Source of the DNA: Cerioporus squamosus
Lineage: Eukaryota; Basidiomycota; Agaricomycetes; Polyporales; Polyporaceae
DNA length: 64,000 nt
Assembly (NCBI GenBank): GCA_022592435.1
Contig: JABYQS010000166.1
Location: forward strand, 1 to 64,000
Reading direction: 5' to 3'
Position 1 is the first letter of the stretch. Every line of letters begins with the position of its first letter. Of this stretch, positions 46,539 to 57,679 are shown in pieces. The position numbers and the translations under genes are program-made. The notes under the pieces are model-generated. The model was not told the origin of the DNA. It did no database searches and was given only the letters and a program-made list of their open reading frames with translations.

Positions 46539-49500
46539 ATGCGCCTCCTCGACTTCTTACACCTGCTCTCAGTGTTCAGTCTGGCGACCTTCGTCGCCGG
46601 TCTGGGCACCTCATGTTCCGCTCCGGTCACCAAAGGCACCGCTGCTGCCAGCGCGCCCTTCTGGCTAGAGCAAATCCAACATCGAGGGACCGCGCCTTTC
46701 AGCAGCAACCCTGGCGGATATCAGGTCTTCCGCAACGTTAAGGTCTGCGCTTCCCGAATCATAGTCTTCTTTAGACCGGAATGTTGATCCCTAATTTTGA
46801 ATTATAGGATTTCGGCGCCAAGGGCGACGGTGTCGCGGACGATACCGCGGCGATTAAGTGGGTGGTGCCTATAACGCTTCTGCGTAGCTCGGAGCTAACG
46901 CTTGAGTAGTGCTGCCATTTCTTCAGGGAACCGGTGCGGTAGCGGCTGTGGACAGACCTCGTGAGTGCTGTGGAGAACCATGCACCGAATATCGGACTCA
47001 TAGCTCCCATCCAGTGTCACCCCCGCTGTGGTCTACTTCCCGAAAGGGTGAGTAGTCCGTTCCTTCGCGCCGGACGTAGAACATGTCTCGATCGTTTTTC
47101 CAGAACCTACCTCGTGTCGAGCCCGGTCGTCTCGTACTACTACACCCAGCTCATTGGAGATGCCAAGCACATGCCTACGCTCCTCGCGAGCAACAACTTC
47201 CAGGGTATTGCCATTATTGGTACGTCAACTCGCCACGTTAGCTGACTCGTTAGCGCTAACCGTAGTATGCTCTACAGATGCGGACCCTGGCTGGTATGTC
47301 AATCAGAACAACTTGTAAGTCATCACCCGACAGACCACGGGAGGCTCTTATCTGAGATGACGACCAAGCTACCATGCTATTCGCAACTTTGTCCTCGACA
47401 CGACTCGTATCCCTCCATCCACCTCCGGGACCGGCATCCACTGGCAAGTCTCGCAAGCGACCTCCTTGACGAACATCGTCTTCAACATGCCCACTACTGC
47501 CGGCAACGCCCACCAAGGTTCGTCATGATCTTCGGCAGCTTCCCATGAGTCCACATCTTTGATACGCATCTGACAGGTATCTGGATGGAGAACGGAAGGT
47601 ATGTCCCACGATTAATGGATCCGACAGCGTCGCTGATATAGTGCTTAGCGGTGGCTATATGGGCGGTAAGTGGCTGAAAGTCATCGACGCCTGGACTTGA
47701 CCTGACTGTCTTGGGGCCGCAGATCTTGTCTTCAATGGAGGCAAGTTCGGCATGTGGGTCGGTAACCAACAGTTCACCGTTCGCAACATCACTGTCAACA
47801 ACGCCGATACTGGTATGCCTGTCTACCTCTCTTTGTCATTTGCTTACGCTGACATTCAACTTCATAGCTGTGAGTATCACTGTTTCGTCGTGTCTATCAG
47901 CGCTCGAGTCGAAACTTCGTCCTATAGGTCTACATGAACTGGAACTGGGGATGGACTTTCCAGGGCGTCACGATCAACAACTGCCAGGTACGTCTTCACC
48001 GTGCCCTCGTGTAGACCACACGTCTCACTATCTCGCTACATCGTGCAGGTCGGATTCGACTTCCACAACGGCGGCACCACGCAAGACCAGCAGGGCACCG
48101 GCGGCGAGGCGATCATCGACGCCGTCGTAACCAACACCCCCATCTTCGTCCGCAACACCTCCCCGAGCAACGGGTCTCTGCACGGCGCCCTCGTGCTCAA
48201 CAACATCAAGCTCAACAACGTGCCCACCGCTGTCGGTGTCACTGGCGGCGCCGTCCTCCTCAACGGCGGCACGACCACGATCAACTCCTGGGCGCAGGGC
48301 AACGTCTACACGGGCACGAACCCCATTGGCCGCTTCATCCAGGCGAGCATCCCGAACATTAACAAGGCGTCGAGCCTACTCGACTCGTCGGGCAGGATCT
48401 TCGGGAAGACGCATCCTCAGTACCAGGACTTCGCGCCTGATCAGTTCGTCAGCGTCAAGTCGGCGGGTGCGCGCGGTGACGGGCAGACGGACGATACCGC
48501 GGCTATCCAGGCCGTATTCAACCAGGTTCGTCGAGTTCTCCTTGTTTGCTGTCGAGCAGGTCACTGACGCGACTATATGCAGTGGTCTGGATGCAAGATC
48601 ATCTTCTTCGATGCAGGTGTCTACGTCGTCACGAACACGATCACCATTCCGGCGGGTACCCAGGTCGTCGGAGAGGGATGGGCGAAAATCCTTGGTACTG
48701 GCAACCAGTTCACTGACTACAACAACCGTACGTCCTACGTGGTCAACTTCTGGGAGGACAAACATGCGCTGACTCTGCATGTCTCCAGCTCGTCCTGTCA
48801 TCCGGGCCGGAACAGCTGGATCAACTGGTGTCCTTGAGATCACGGACATGATCTTCTCGACTCGCGGACCAGGTGAGCAAACCTATGTGCACGAACATGC
48901 GAAGGACAGAACACAAACGAACCTTTTGCAGCTGCTGGTGCCGTCGTCGTCGAGTGGAACGTCCACGACCCTGCAGGCCAGCAAGGTGCTGCCGGAACTT
49001 GGGACACGCACATCATCCTCGGCGGACGTACGTCCTCTCATACCTTCTCTTCCCGGTGTTGTTACTGACATCGTCTGCATCTGCAGAGGCGGGCACGAAC
49101 CTCCAGGCAAACAACTGCCCGACTTCCGGCTCGGGCGGCAACAACTGCTTCGCTGCCTTCATGGCTCTGCACCTCACCACGCAGTCGAGCGCGTACCTAG
49201 AAGGCCTCTGGGTGTGGACGGCCGACCACGACTTGGACCAGGGCCCGCAGATCAACATATACACCGGTCGTGGTATCATGTCCGAGTCGCAAGGCCCCGT
49301 CTGGATGATCGGGACTGCGAGTAAGCATTATTCAGTGTATAACCTCGGCGTGACAGCTTGCTGATCGGAGCCCCAGGCGAGCATAACATCCTGTACCAGT
49401 ACTACCTCGTCAACGCCGCCAACCACTACATGGGTCTGATCCAGACTGAGACGGTACGTACCGCCCGCCCATTACTGGTGTGAGGTTTTCCACGGCGACC

Positions 49501-50041
49501 TCATGCATGCCCCAATTCCCCCGTGCAGCCGTACTTCCAGCCCAACCCTGTACCTCCCGCGCCCTTCATCACGAACTCGGCGTACAAGGACCCCACGCTC
49601 GGACCGGGCGCATCGTGGGCACTCACCGTCAGCAACTCGCAGAACATCCTCGTCTTCGGTAGGTCTCCCGGAACCTCCCCTCCCTCCCTGTCTATCCCGT
49701 CTGTCCACGCATCTGATCATTGACACACGAACTCGTGCAGGTGCCGGCCTGTACAGCTTCTTCCAGGTGCGCCAGTATCCGATCCTCGAGCACAGATGAC
49801 TGACCTCTGACCTCGCCTCCATCATCCCCGCCATGTGCAGAACTACGCCCAAGACTGCCTGAACACGTTCAACTGCCAGCAGCAGAACGTCAACATCGAC
49901 TCGAGCTCGTCCGTCGGGATCTACCTGCTCTCCACCGTCGCGTCGCAGTACATGCTCAGCGTGAACGCCCAGGGCATCGTCCCGAACTCGGCGAACAGGA
50001 ACGGGTTCGCGCAGACGCTCACCTCGTGGACCCGGTCATAG
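46539..50041 (+). CDS. Secreted GH55 exo-beta-1,3-glucanase
   Basis: Many short exons encode an enzyme of glycoside hydrolase family 55, which releases glucose from beta-1,3-glucans in fungal walls and other glucans. The signal peptide is DFLHLLSVFSLATFVAGLG. The start FWLEQIQHRGTAPFSSNPGG and YQVFRNVKDFGAKGDGVADD are the first beta-helix motif. A second copy, FVSVKSAGARGDGQTDDTAA, opens the second helix, as expected for GH55. Further blocks are GIHWQVSQATSLTNIVFNMP, YMNWNWGWTFQGVTINNCQ, CFAAFMALHLTTQSSAYLEG and TADHDLDQGPQINIYTGRGI. The end is NGFAQTLTSWTRS. The ATG at 46,539 is the only start that gives a signal peptide. Confidence 0.88.
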
Positions 50042-50089
50042 TGCGACTGTCTCGTGGGGGGGACGGCGGAAAGGAGAAGCCAACGCACA

Positions 50090-50764
50090 TGTGCCCACCC
50101 CCCTCTTGGGTCTTGGGGTGTTGGAAGGAGGGGAGGACGGGGCATGGATCGAAACTTACTGTACAACGTACTCACTGCTACTGATGGCTGTCATCTGTGT
50201 TCTTTGGGGGTTCTTACGTCTCTTGCAATGCATTCATTATAACGGCATCTTAACCTTGTGGACGCGTTGCGCGGCCAGCCTCCTACCCGCCCATGAGGCC
50301 TGAGGTGCTCGCCGGTGATAGACTAGGAGGGGCTCACACTACTAAGGATAGCCTCTCTTCCGTACTTCCGATACAGTACTAGGTGCGCATTGGCCTGACG
50401 ATGGACATGGCGAAGTCGATACATACTACTAACTAGCCCGGCAGAATCTCCTAGCGCAACTGCGGAGTGGAAGCTGCAAGCACGTACGATGGAGAAGAGA
50501 CACGTTCATATGAACGTAAGTAGTGTATGCGCCAACAAACGATGATACACCCACGTCGTGTATGCACTCCCGGGACCCGGACAGGGAGAATATCTTGAGT
50601 CTTTACTTGCTGGCTTTGACACACGACACACATCCGGAGGAGATCAAGAAGAATAATGATAAGATGCTCGAAGACGAGAACGCGGTATCCCACGTCCACA
50701 TACACAAACGCACGCACAACATCCACGACAAAGAGCAGAGCGCGACAGCACTGCGGCCATATAG
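50090..50764. other. Convergent intergenic gap
   Basis: No gene recognised. It lies between the 3' ends of the GH55 gene and the next minus-strand gene. Confidence 0.45.
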
Positions 50765-52569
50765 TCAATGCCCACCGCCACCGCCATCCGCACCCCTCTG
50801 AGTCTCCTGCGCCTCCGCCCGCGCAACCGCGACCTCCCTCTCCAGCCACCCCAGCACGACCTCCACGTCCGCAGCCGCCGCCTCCCGCAATCCCGCATCC
50901 GCCCTCAGCACCCGCACCACACGCTCGCCCACCGGCACCCCGCACTCCTCCGCGCGCCCGAACCCGCTCAGGCACTCCTTCCGGTACTCCGCCTCCGCGT
51001 ACCCCAGGATCGCCGGCACGCTCCGCGCAGCGGGCACGTACGTTCGCAGCAGCAGCGGCAGCGCGATCACGATCGGCAGGTCCGCCGTGAGCACGTCGAG
51101 GTCCGCTTCGAGCTCCGAGAGCGGGGTCACCTTCGGGCTCGCGTTCGCGTTGATGTTCGGGGTGGCGTTGGTGGTGAGGCCGGAGGTGGTGGTAGCAATG
51201 GCGGCGGAGCGCGCGGGGGAGTGCACTTGGATGGATTCGAGCAGCGCGATGAGTGCGCTGAGGCCGTCGAACGCCTCGTCGACGACCTCGCGCGCGAGCC
51301 GCGTGTGCTCCTTCTCGCCCGACGGGCGCGGGAGCTGGGTAAGCAGGTTATAGAACGCGCGTGCGTCCGCAGCGACAGTGGGTCCACGCGGGGCCGCAGG
51401 TGAGGGCGGGCTCGGAGGCCGCGACTGGGGAAGCTTGAGGGTGAACCGGCTAGGAGGAGGCGTCGCAGGGGGGCTCATGAGGCTCTTCTTCGAGTCCTTG
51501 GGCTTGAGGGTCGCCGTGGCCATCGCTGGCGATGCGGGAGGCGTCGGAACAGGTGTTGGCCGGTGCGACAGCGCCACCATGCCACGCCAGACAAGCGAGA
51601 TGACAAGGGAGGCGAGGGCGCTCTCCGCGTACGCCGAGGCGACTATGCGCGACAGGGCACGGGCGTGAATGGGTATCATGGTCTGCAAGGACATGATGGA
51701 CGGGTGAGGCACGGGGGACTTGATCGCCCCTGAGGTCTTGCTGGCGGTGCTGGTGGGTGCAGGGGGTGGCGGGACGGTTTCCAGCCCCTCAATGAGAGGC
51801 ATAAGCTCGGACTTGATGCCATGAAGAAGGGGTTCGACCACGCGTTTGACGATGGAAACGAGGCTCTCGCGAATGGTCTTAAGGTTCTCACCTCTGGTGT
51901 CAACTTCCACGCCCAGTCCAATCTCGTCAAAGTACTCCAGCAACTCTCCGGAAAAGGTTGCGAGAGCGACGGCATGCAGCTGCGTCGCATTAAGACTGGG
52001 TTCCTGTGGCGTTGGTGCGGCAGGCGTGTGGAAGGCCGGCGATGAGATGAGCGGGATGAGCATGTTGGACATGTTCATCTGTAGCACTAGAAGGGGTCGG
52101 TGTAAGGTGCGAATGACCGCACGATAGAGATGGGTATTGTCCTTGGACGCCTTGACCTCGCTGCACGAACGACGGAGTCACAACAAGGCCCATGTGGCGG
52201 TGTGAGGATTACTCACGAGAGGATCAAGGCACCGAGCGTACGGCCGCGACCTTGGGGTATAGGCCGCCTGCCTGCGAGCACTTCTCCAGGTGCTCCGGGA
52301 CCAGCAGGCTGGGCGAGGGCCTTGGAGACGGCCTCGCTGAGCTTCAAGCTGAGGACTTCCATGAAGGACCCGTCCTGAACAACAGTCGAAGATGGCGCGG
52401 CCTGAACAGTCGCCGGGGAAGGCGAGGGCCGGCGGAAGTTAGAAAGAGTAAGCTTCGACAGGGGACGCGCCCGGTCGACGGGCGCAGGCGACTCCTGGCG
52501 AGAAACGGGGGCAGGAGAGGTAGGCCGGCTAGAGGGGCGGAAAAGACCCGTTGGCTTGAGAGTGTACAT
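50765..52569 (-). CDS. Conserved basidiomycete protein of unknown function
   Basis: The first exon starts MYTLKPTGLFRPSSRPTSPA (ATG at 52,569) and is Pro/Ser-rich. It joins over one intron to the main exon with MNMSNMLIPLISSPAFHTPA. Phase is restored by splicing a GT near 52,230-52,240 to the AG at about 52,090. The main exon is helical: LATFSGELLEYFDEIGLGVE, GENLKTIRESLVSIVKRVVE and IPIHARALSRIVASAYAESA. It ends in LGWLEREVAVARAEAQETQR and a Gly-rich tail. There is no signal peptide or catalytic motif. I recognise it only as a conserved hypothetical type, possibly a scaffold. Confidence 0.65.
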
Positions 52570-53338
52570 TGCGGGATGAGGTCGCGAAGTCCGAATGTGT
52601 GGATATGCGAGAGGTGTGGGGTTGACGCTTCTATATGTCTATGGTCGTGTGAGGCGAAGGGTGTGCTTGATACTTTGTGTTGCGGAGCAGGCGACCTGGA
52701 TCCGACTGCAGATGTTGACGAGTTTAGCCCATATGGATGAATAAGGATAATGCCGCGAGATGGGAGTGGTCAAGCAGGAAGTCCTAAGGGGGGCGGTCTG
52801 TGTCGACGAGAGGAACTCCAAGCGGTCCGAAGTGAATGTTGGACGTCAGATGTGGAATGCTATGAACGACGAGCATTAGCCAGCGATGAACGGCGAGGAG
52901 AGGGCAAGACGCACCAGAGGGAGGAGAATATCATATAGATTCGAGGGCGGCCACGAGAGGAAGCGTTGCGCAGAGCGGGCGGGCGACGGGGAGAAGGAGG
53001 ACCTTGACGGATTCAAAATTCTCGGGACGCTATAAGACGAGCGAACGTTCCCACGCCCGCTCCGCCACTCGCCAGGCCCCGCGCCGGTGGCATCGATTTG
53101 TCCAGTCGCGCTCTCGCTCGCCCGCTCGCCCGCTGACTGAATGGCAGCTTTGTCCGGATCACACCAATCACCGGCCTTCTGTGCGTTCCCCGCGTCCGCT
53201 TCTCCGACGACACAGGAAGTCCTCCTCGCCGTCTCCATCAGGATGATCTGCGCGACGAGAACCCACTGCAAAGAACCAAGCCTTTTGCAGGTGGGAAAAG
53301 GGGTCGCATTAGTGACGTAAGTGGAAAGATATCATAAC
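52570..53338. other. Intergenic gap between genes and the transposon-rich tract
   Basis: No gene recognised. It includes the promoter of the gene ending at 50,765. The sequence changes from GC-rich to AT-rich near 53,330. Confidence 0.45.
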
Positions 53339-54189
53339 TTATTTGTATACAATACTTAGTTGTGAACCACCTTCCCTTTTGCACCTCTTACTGTGCCAGG
53401 GGATTATTGCCCACGAATGAGTGGCAAAAGGTCTGTCAGTATACACACCTGACAGACTTCCTTTCCTGCAGTGAAAAGGAGAAATGCTATGCTGCATCAG
53501 ATTGTGTTCTTGGGTTTTCCTCCCCAAAATCTTGCTTATGTCAGCAAATATTACTTCCATGATTTTGCAGAAAACAGAGTGAATTCTCAGTGTGAAATAT
53601 GATAACAACAACTGTCACCAGATACAATAAGTTAGGATGCATTTATACATGTACAGTAGGCAGAATGTGGTGTAACCTTTCATAAGGAAGGATACAAATA
53701 CCTTATCAAGCATTATAAATGGGTGTTGATTTGCCTTACCAGAATATGCTCTCAGATGTAAGACATGAAAAGGCTACTGCTCACACATAACCTTTCTTTG
53801 GTATTTAGTCTGAGATTTCCACTGTTCACAACATGGAGTTAATTGCAATGAATTTATGTCGGTTGCTACTGTAGCTTTTACTATAAGCATAATCACAAAG
53901 AGTTCCACCATTCATCAAGCTCCAAAATTCTATCCCATGATACATGTGAATATCCAATAAAATATTGATGTAGCCAGAAACTTCTATTTTATCAGTGTAG
54001 ATAAGGTTGACAAAAGGTTAGGGACTGTAGACCCACTAAAGGCTTATAACAGACAGGGGACTAGGAGATGGCCATGGGTATACAGATAGAGTCCGATGGA
54101 AGCTGGTCCTCCAGCTCATACTGTTCACACAAAGAGCAAGTTGGCACAGACTGTGTTGGTCAAGGGTAAGCTGAAGGTACAACGAAGAA
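53339..54189. other. AT-rich foreign-looking segment
   Basis: This 0.85 kb stretch is visibly richer in A and T than the host genes around it. It holds only short frames with no recognisable domain. It runs straight into the copia integrase scrap, so it is probably decayed retrotransposon or other mobile DNA. Confidence 0.5.
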
Positions 54190-54414
54190 TTCTGGCAGTC
54201 TTGATGCTGCATCCCGTGTCCTCAACCATGACTTAGTGCATCGTCAATGGGGTCATCCAGGCAAAGAAGCGTGCTTGGTCATTCTCGCTCTCGTCCATAT
54301 ATATGGATATTGCAGGACCTCTAGGCACATTGATCGGTGGCTTCAACTACTTCTGTGTCTTCGTCGGTGACTGCTCTGGTCTGGCTGCTGTTTACTCTCT
54401 CAAGCGGAAGTCTG
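54190..54414 (+). pseudogene. Ty1/copia integrase fragment
   Basis: The frame reads LVHRQWGHPGKEA, then MDIAGPLGTLIGGFNYFCVF, GDCSGLAAVYSLKRKS. This is the pre-integrase His motif followed by the first Asp region of a copia integrase (D..GP....FNYF..FVDD in intact members). Part of the region between the two is missing, and the frame stops at the LTR piece that begins at 54,415. It is a short, dead fragment. Confidence 0.65.
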
Positions 54415-54746
54415 TGCTGAACTTACTATGGACTATGGACATCAGTTGCGCATTAGGCGCTATGGGCACTGCATCTTACAATCAGATCTAAGGCTATGCT
54501 TCTTCCTTTCCTTTTAGGGTATGTTGTACAAAACCATGTGGTTACCTGGCTTCTCTTTATTTCCAGTCCATTCCAGTGCATTCTGCATTGCTCCGGACCT
54601 TTCTAGTTCTTTCTAGATATCTCTGGGCTGTACTAGACATGCCCTTGTGACCTCGTCTTTGTCGTATCTTTGTCATCCTTTGTCATCGTCTGAGTCATCC
54701 CTACTTGTTCTGGCTCAGACAGCATTATGCTCTCCTTTCTGTCGCT
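54415..54746 (+). repeat. LTR fragment, first 332 bases
   Basis: This piece matches the start of the solo LTR at 58,624, beginning at the TG terminus (TGCTGAACTTACTATGGAC here, TGTTGAACTTACTATGGAC there), with scattered substitutions. It ends abruptly after CTTTCTGTCGCT, where a retropepsin fragment in the opposite direction begins. No target duplication can be read because the far end is missing. Confidence 0.85.
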
Positions 54747-54995
54747 GGGCACAGTTGCTATGAACTTCACCCACTCCATTGCCTTCTTTCCAGCACCTCC
54801 GAATGTGTCCAAAAACAGCATAGGTTGTGGTAAAGGGCAACAGCGTAGGTTGAGCTTGTTTACAGTGGCTTTGTCAATGAGATTAGCTGGAGAACCAGTG
54901 TCTATCAGCATCGGGAAGAGTGCAAATTTGTTACACCACGACCGGGAAATGACAGACAAGAATGAGTTCATTGGAGGGGCTGACTGACGGCTCAT
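54747..54995 (-). pseudogene. Ty3/gypsy aspartic-protease fragment
   Basis: The minus-strand frame contains FALFPMLIDTGSPANLIDKA followed by TVNKLNLRCCPLP. The LIDTGS motif is the active site of retroviral-type aspartic proteases in gypsy polyproteins. The frame runs on into the LTR fragment at 54,746, creating a spurious C-terminus. No capsid or reverse-transcriptase sequence adjoins it. Confidence 0.65.
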
Positions 54996-55360
54996 TGTTG
55001 CTCATGATATCACAAGGTCCAAGGATGAGCAACATGTTGCGTGAGTGCGGCAGGACGGAGGAACTCGGGATGAACCCAGAGCGGACAGAGAGCACTAGTC
55101 CAGCTTGAGTTAAAACACTCGGAGGCAAGAACAGTACCTCCAGGATCTCTTCCTGCCTCTCTCACAGTAACCGCATCCTATCTTATTTATTGCCATCTGC
55201 TATGTCCACCCACTCCTCTGCTCTGCCCCCAAACCTCCTGACTTGGCTGTGAACAAACACCGCCACAAGACCAAGTCTCAAGGCAGTGATGCTCGTGCCC
55301 CTGTCACCACTCCTACTTTGCCTTCCACCACGAAGCCACCTCCCAAGTGCATCAAGGATT

Positions 55361-55997
55361 TTTTTTTTTTTTGGAATCCTCGTTTATAGTCGTTGAAGGC
55401 AGAGCCTTATGATAGACTATATCCACTGCAGATTCTACTTATCGTAACATACTGGCATATATATGGGTTATCTGATCAGGAACCACGGTGGCCGCAAGGC
55501 ACATGGGAAACCTGGGGGTGCGTGGCCTTCCTTCCTAAACCGTTCGAGAGTCCGTCGTTCCGTCGTGTGCCGGGCCCGGACTTATCTGCTCCGGGCCCCC
55601 CAATGCCGAGCCCACTGCCATCGGTTACACCTGCTCCTTGGTCCTGGTGGTGCGCAGGCCAGAACACCGCCACGGGTTCCCACACCGCAGCGGGCAGGTC
55701 GGCCGGGCTACGCCGGTGGTCGTTATGTGGTCGCGTGATGCGGCTGCTATGGTGGGGCCAAAGCCCGGAATGTGTCGCCGTACCCCTATGAAACCCGACA
55801 GGCGCGGATGCACGTGCCGTACTTGGTTCCGGTAGGTCCCGATCGCCCGTGGTCCGGGCCATGATGTAATCGGGTGGTGAACCTCGAGCGCCAAGTGGGA
55901 CTCGAGGGCGGGGGCAAGGGGGAATCGAACTCGCGACCGTGCGAGCCGAAAACCGCCCACAAGAGGGTCTGGCATACCACTCCGCCAGCCTACCCCC
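55361..55997 (-). mobile_element. tRNA-headed SINE
   Basis: This 637-bp insertion on the minus strand is flanked by a 12-bp target duplication GCATCAAGGATT (55,349-55,360 and 55,998-56,009). Its 5' end (55,997 downward) is a tRNA-like head. Its 3' end is an A run of about 12, seen as T at 55,361-55,372. It splits the hAT transposase frame after the Asp of CIKD. These are the marks of a tRNA-derived SINE mobilised by a LINE-type machinery. Confidence 0.88.
55910..55997 (-). ncRNA. tRNA-derived head of the SINE
   Basis: The 88 bases start GGGGGTA and end TGCCCCC, which form a full 7-bp acceptor stem with one G-U pair. The D arm is CTGGC...GCCAG. The A box reads TGGCGGAGTGGT and the B box GAGTTCGATTCC. 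The length suggests a tRNA with a long variable arm. The T stem is weak, so this is a pol III promoter module rather than a working tRNA. Confidence 0.7.
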
Positions 55998-56149
55998 GCA
56001 TCAAGGATTCCTCTGCTATTGTGGCCCCAGAGTCCACCTCCACCACCAGCAAGGGTTCATCTGTTACCCAAGCCAGCACCATATGTTCTTCTGTGTCCCC
56101 TCAGGCCTGTTCCACCTCTAAAAGCAAGGGTGCATCGAGTCAGCCGATC

Positions 56150-56736
56150 TAGTGTTGTGAGGTCCAGTCCTATGACTGGTCATAACTGGAGAAAAGACTG
56201 TAACTCAACTGGTTATGACTGGCAAAGAGAAGACTGGAATAATGCATCAGTTCAGTTCCAGTCTCAGTCCAATTGTGGCTGCACTGGGCAACCAGTCTGA
56301 CTGCTCATGACCGGTTAGGACCAGTCACTGACTGGCATTTTATTGTGTATTGTTCCATCAATTTAGCACAATTTGTCAGCATATTTCTTCATTTTCTGGT
56401 GATTGCTTAAGCAATTCTGTTAGTTCTATGTCCATACACATTCAGTAGCAGAGTGTCTGATGCTTCTAAGCTTTGATGATACACAACTGATCAGTGTGAG
56501 GCTTAGTTTGAGCAGTTTAACTGGTCTTGACCAGTCGAGGACTGGTCATAACTGGTCATAACTGAAGAACAGTTAAGACCAGTCATAACCGGAACTGAAC
56601 TGCAGTTGGGTCCAGTCTGAATTCAACTGGTGCAGTGGTCCAGTCCTCATAAATTGATGCAGTCCAGTTCCAGTTCAGTCACCAGTCGTCTTTGAAAGGG
56701 CCCAATAACTGGACTTGACGGGACCTTACACCACTA
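56150..56736. mobile_element. hAT-type MITE 2
   Basis: The 587-bp insertion has imperfect terminal inverted repeats (TAGTGTTGTGAGGTCCAGTC and TAGTGGTGTAAGGTCCCGTC, 17 of 20 identical). It is flanked by AGCCGATC and AGCCGATA, an 8-bp duplication with one change. Removing it with one duplication copy restores the transposase frame (SSQPIHVDND). Its interior is full of ACTGG and CCAGT motifs. The terminal pattern is that of MITE 1, so both belong to one hAT family. Confidence 0.85.
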
Positions 56737-57393
56737 AGCCGATACATGTCGACAATGACACCTCCGCCATCGAGACCAATGGCGGAGAAAGTGTCTTGGC
56801 AGTCAAGAGTTGCTCCCGCACAGCCGCTTCTCTGGCCAGTGTGCAAGTCGCTGCCAAGTTTGCTCAAAAGTATGCAGGCCTTACGCCTGAGCAAAATCTC
56901 GGTGTGTACTTACTATTGATCTGCATCCACCCCTAGGCATCCTTTGAAGCATGTCGATAGGATGGAGTATCAAGAGTCCACCAGCAACCTGTCACATCAT
57001 GTCAAGGCGTGCAAGCCGGACAACACCACCCCTGAGGCCAAGATGATTACCAACTATGCCAGCAGGGTCACTTACTCTTTTGTGCAGCTTCGATTCCTCA
57101 CCGCTATGTGGGTTGCTTGTTGCCACTGCCCCTTCCAAATTGTTGACAATCCCAAGTTCCAACAAATCCTTTGGATGCTCTACCTGAAGGTCAAGCTCCC
57201 GTCCCGTGTCACCATCTCTCACAATGTGAGGAACATCTTTGAGCGCACATGCCAGCGACTGAAGGACAAGCTGAAGGTTAGTTGCCTCCATGGTCTGTGC
57301 CTGGCCTGCTCTCCCTGTCTAACCACCTCTGTGCAGAACCTCCCGGGCAAGATCCATGTGTGCATCGATGGCTGGATGTTGCTGAAGGTCTAA

Positions 57394-57660
57394 TAACGCA
57401 GAGTATGGTCTAAGGACCGGTTGAAGACTGTAACTTAACTGTAACCGCACTGCTTATGACCGGACTTCAACTGGAATTACAGCGGTCCAGTTTCCGGTCA
57501 CAGTTCAGTCCTTATTCCTCTGGCTGCCTCAAATGACCGGTGTAGCCAGTCAGGACCGGTCAATAACCGGCTGAAATGACCGGTCAACCAGTCATGGCTG
57601 GGTGTTATGCACACTTCCAAAAAGTCCCAAAATTTATGACAACATATCGAACCTTCGAGA
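57394..57660. repeat. Third stretch rich in CCGGT/ACTGG motifs
   Basis: Directly after the broken hAT frame lies DNA packed with GACCGG, CCGGTC and ACTGG, as in the subterminal parts of MITEs 1 and 2. I could not find a matching pair of termini or a target duplication. It is probably a truncated relative whose right end was lost at the junction with the gypsy element. Confidence 0.5.
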
Positions 57661-57679
57661 CAGAGAGCAGACACTACCT

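Larger units (their letters stand above)
55171..57393 (+). pseudogene. hAT transposase, N-terminal part, twice interrupted
   Basis: Once the SINE (55,361-55,997) and MITE 2 (56,150-56,736) are set aside, each with one copy of its target duplication, a single frame runs on. It reads KPPDLAVNKHRHKTKSQGSD, KPPPKCIKD, SSAIVAPESTSTTSKGS, then GASSQPIHVDNDTSAIETNG and, over an intron near 56,900, HPLKHVDRMEYQESTSNLSH with HVKAC. The last is the His/Cys half of a BED-type zinc finger. PFQIVDNPKFQQILWMLYLK and LPSRVTISHNVRNIFE follow, classic hAT motifs, then an intron and HVCIDGW. The frame is cut after DGW, so the catalytic core is lost. The true start is not found. Confidence 0.8.

Noticed and set aside
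55910..55997. Genuine tRNA gene
   Set aside because: The acceptor stem and A and B boxes are good, but the T stem has mismatches and the sequence is the 5' end of an inserted element with an A tail and target duplication.
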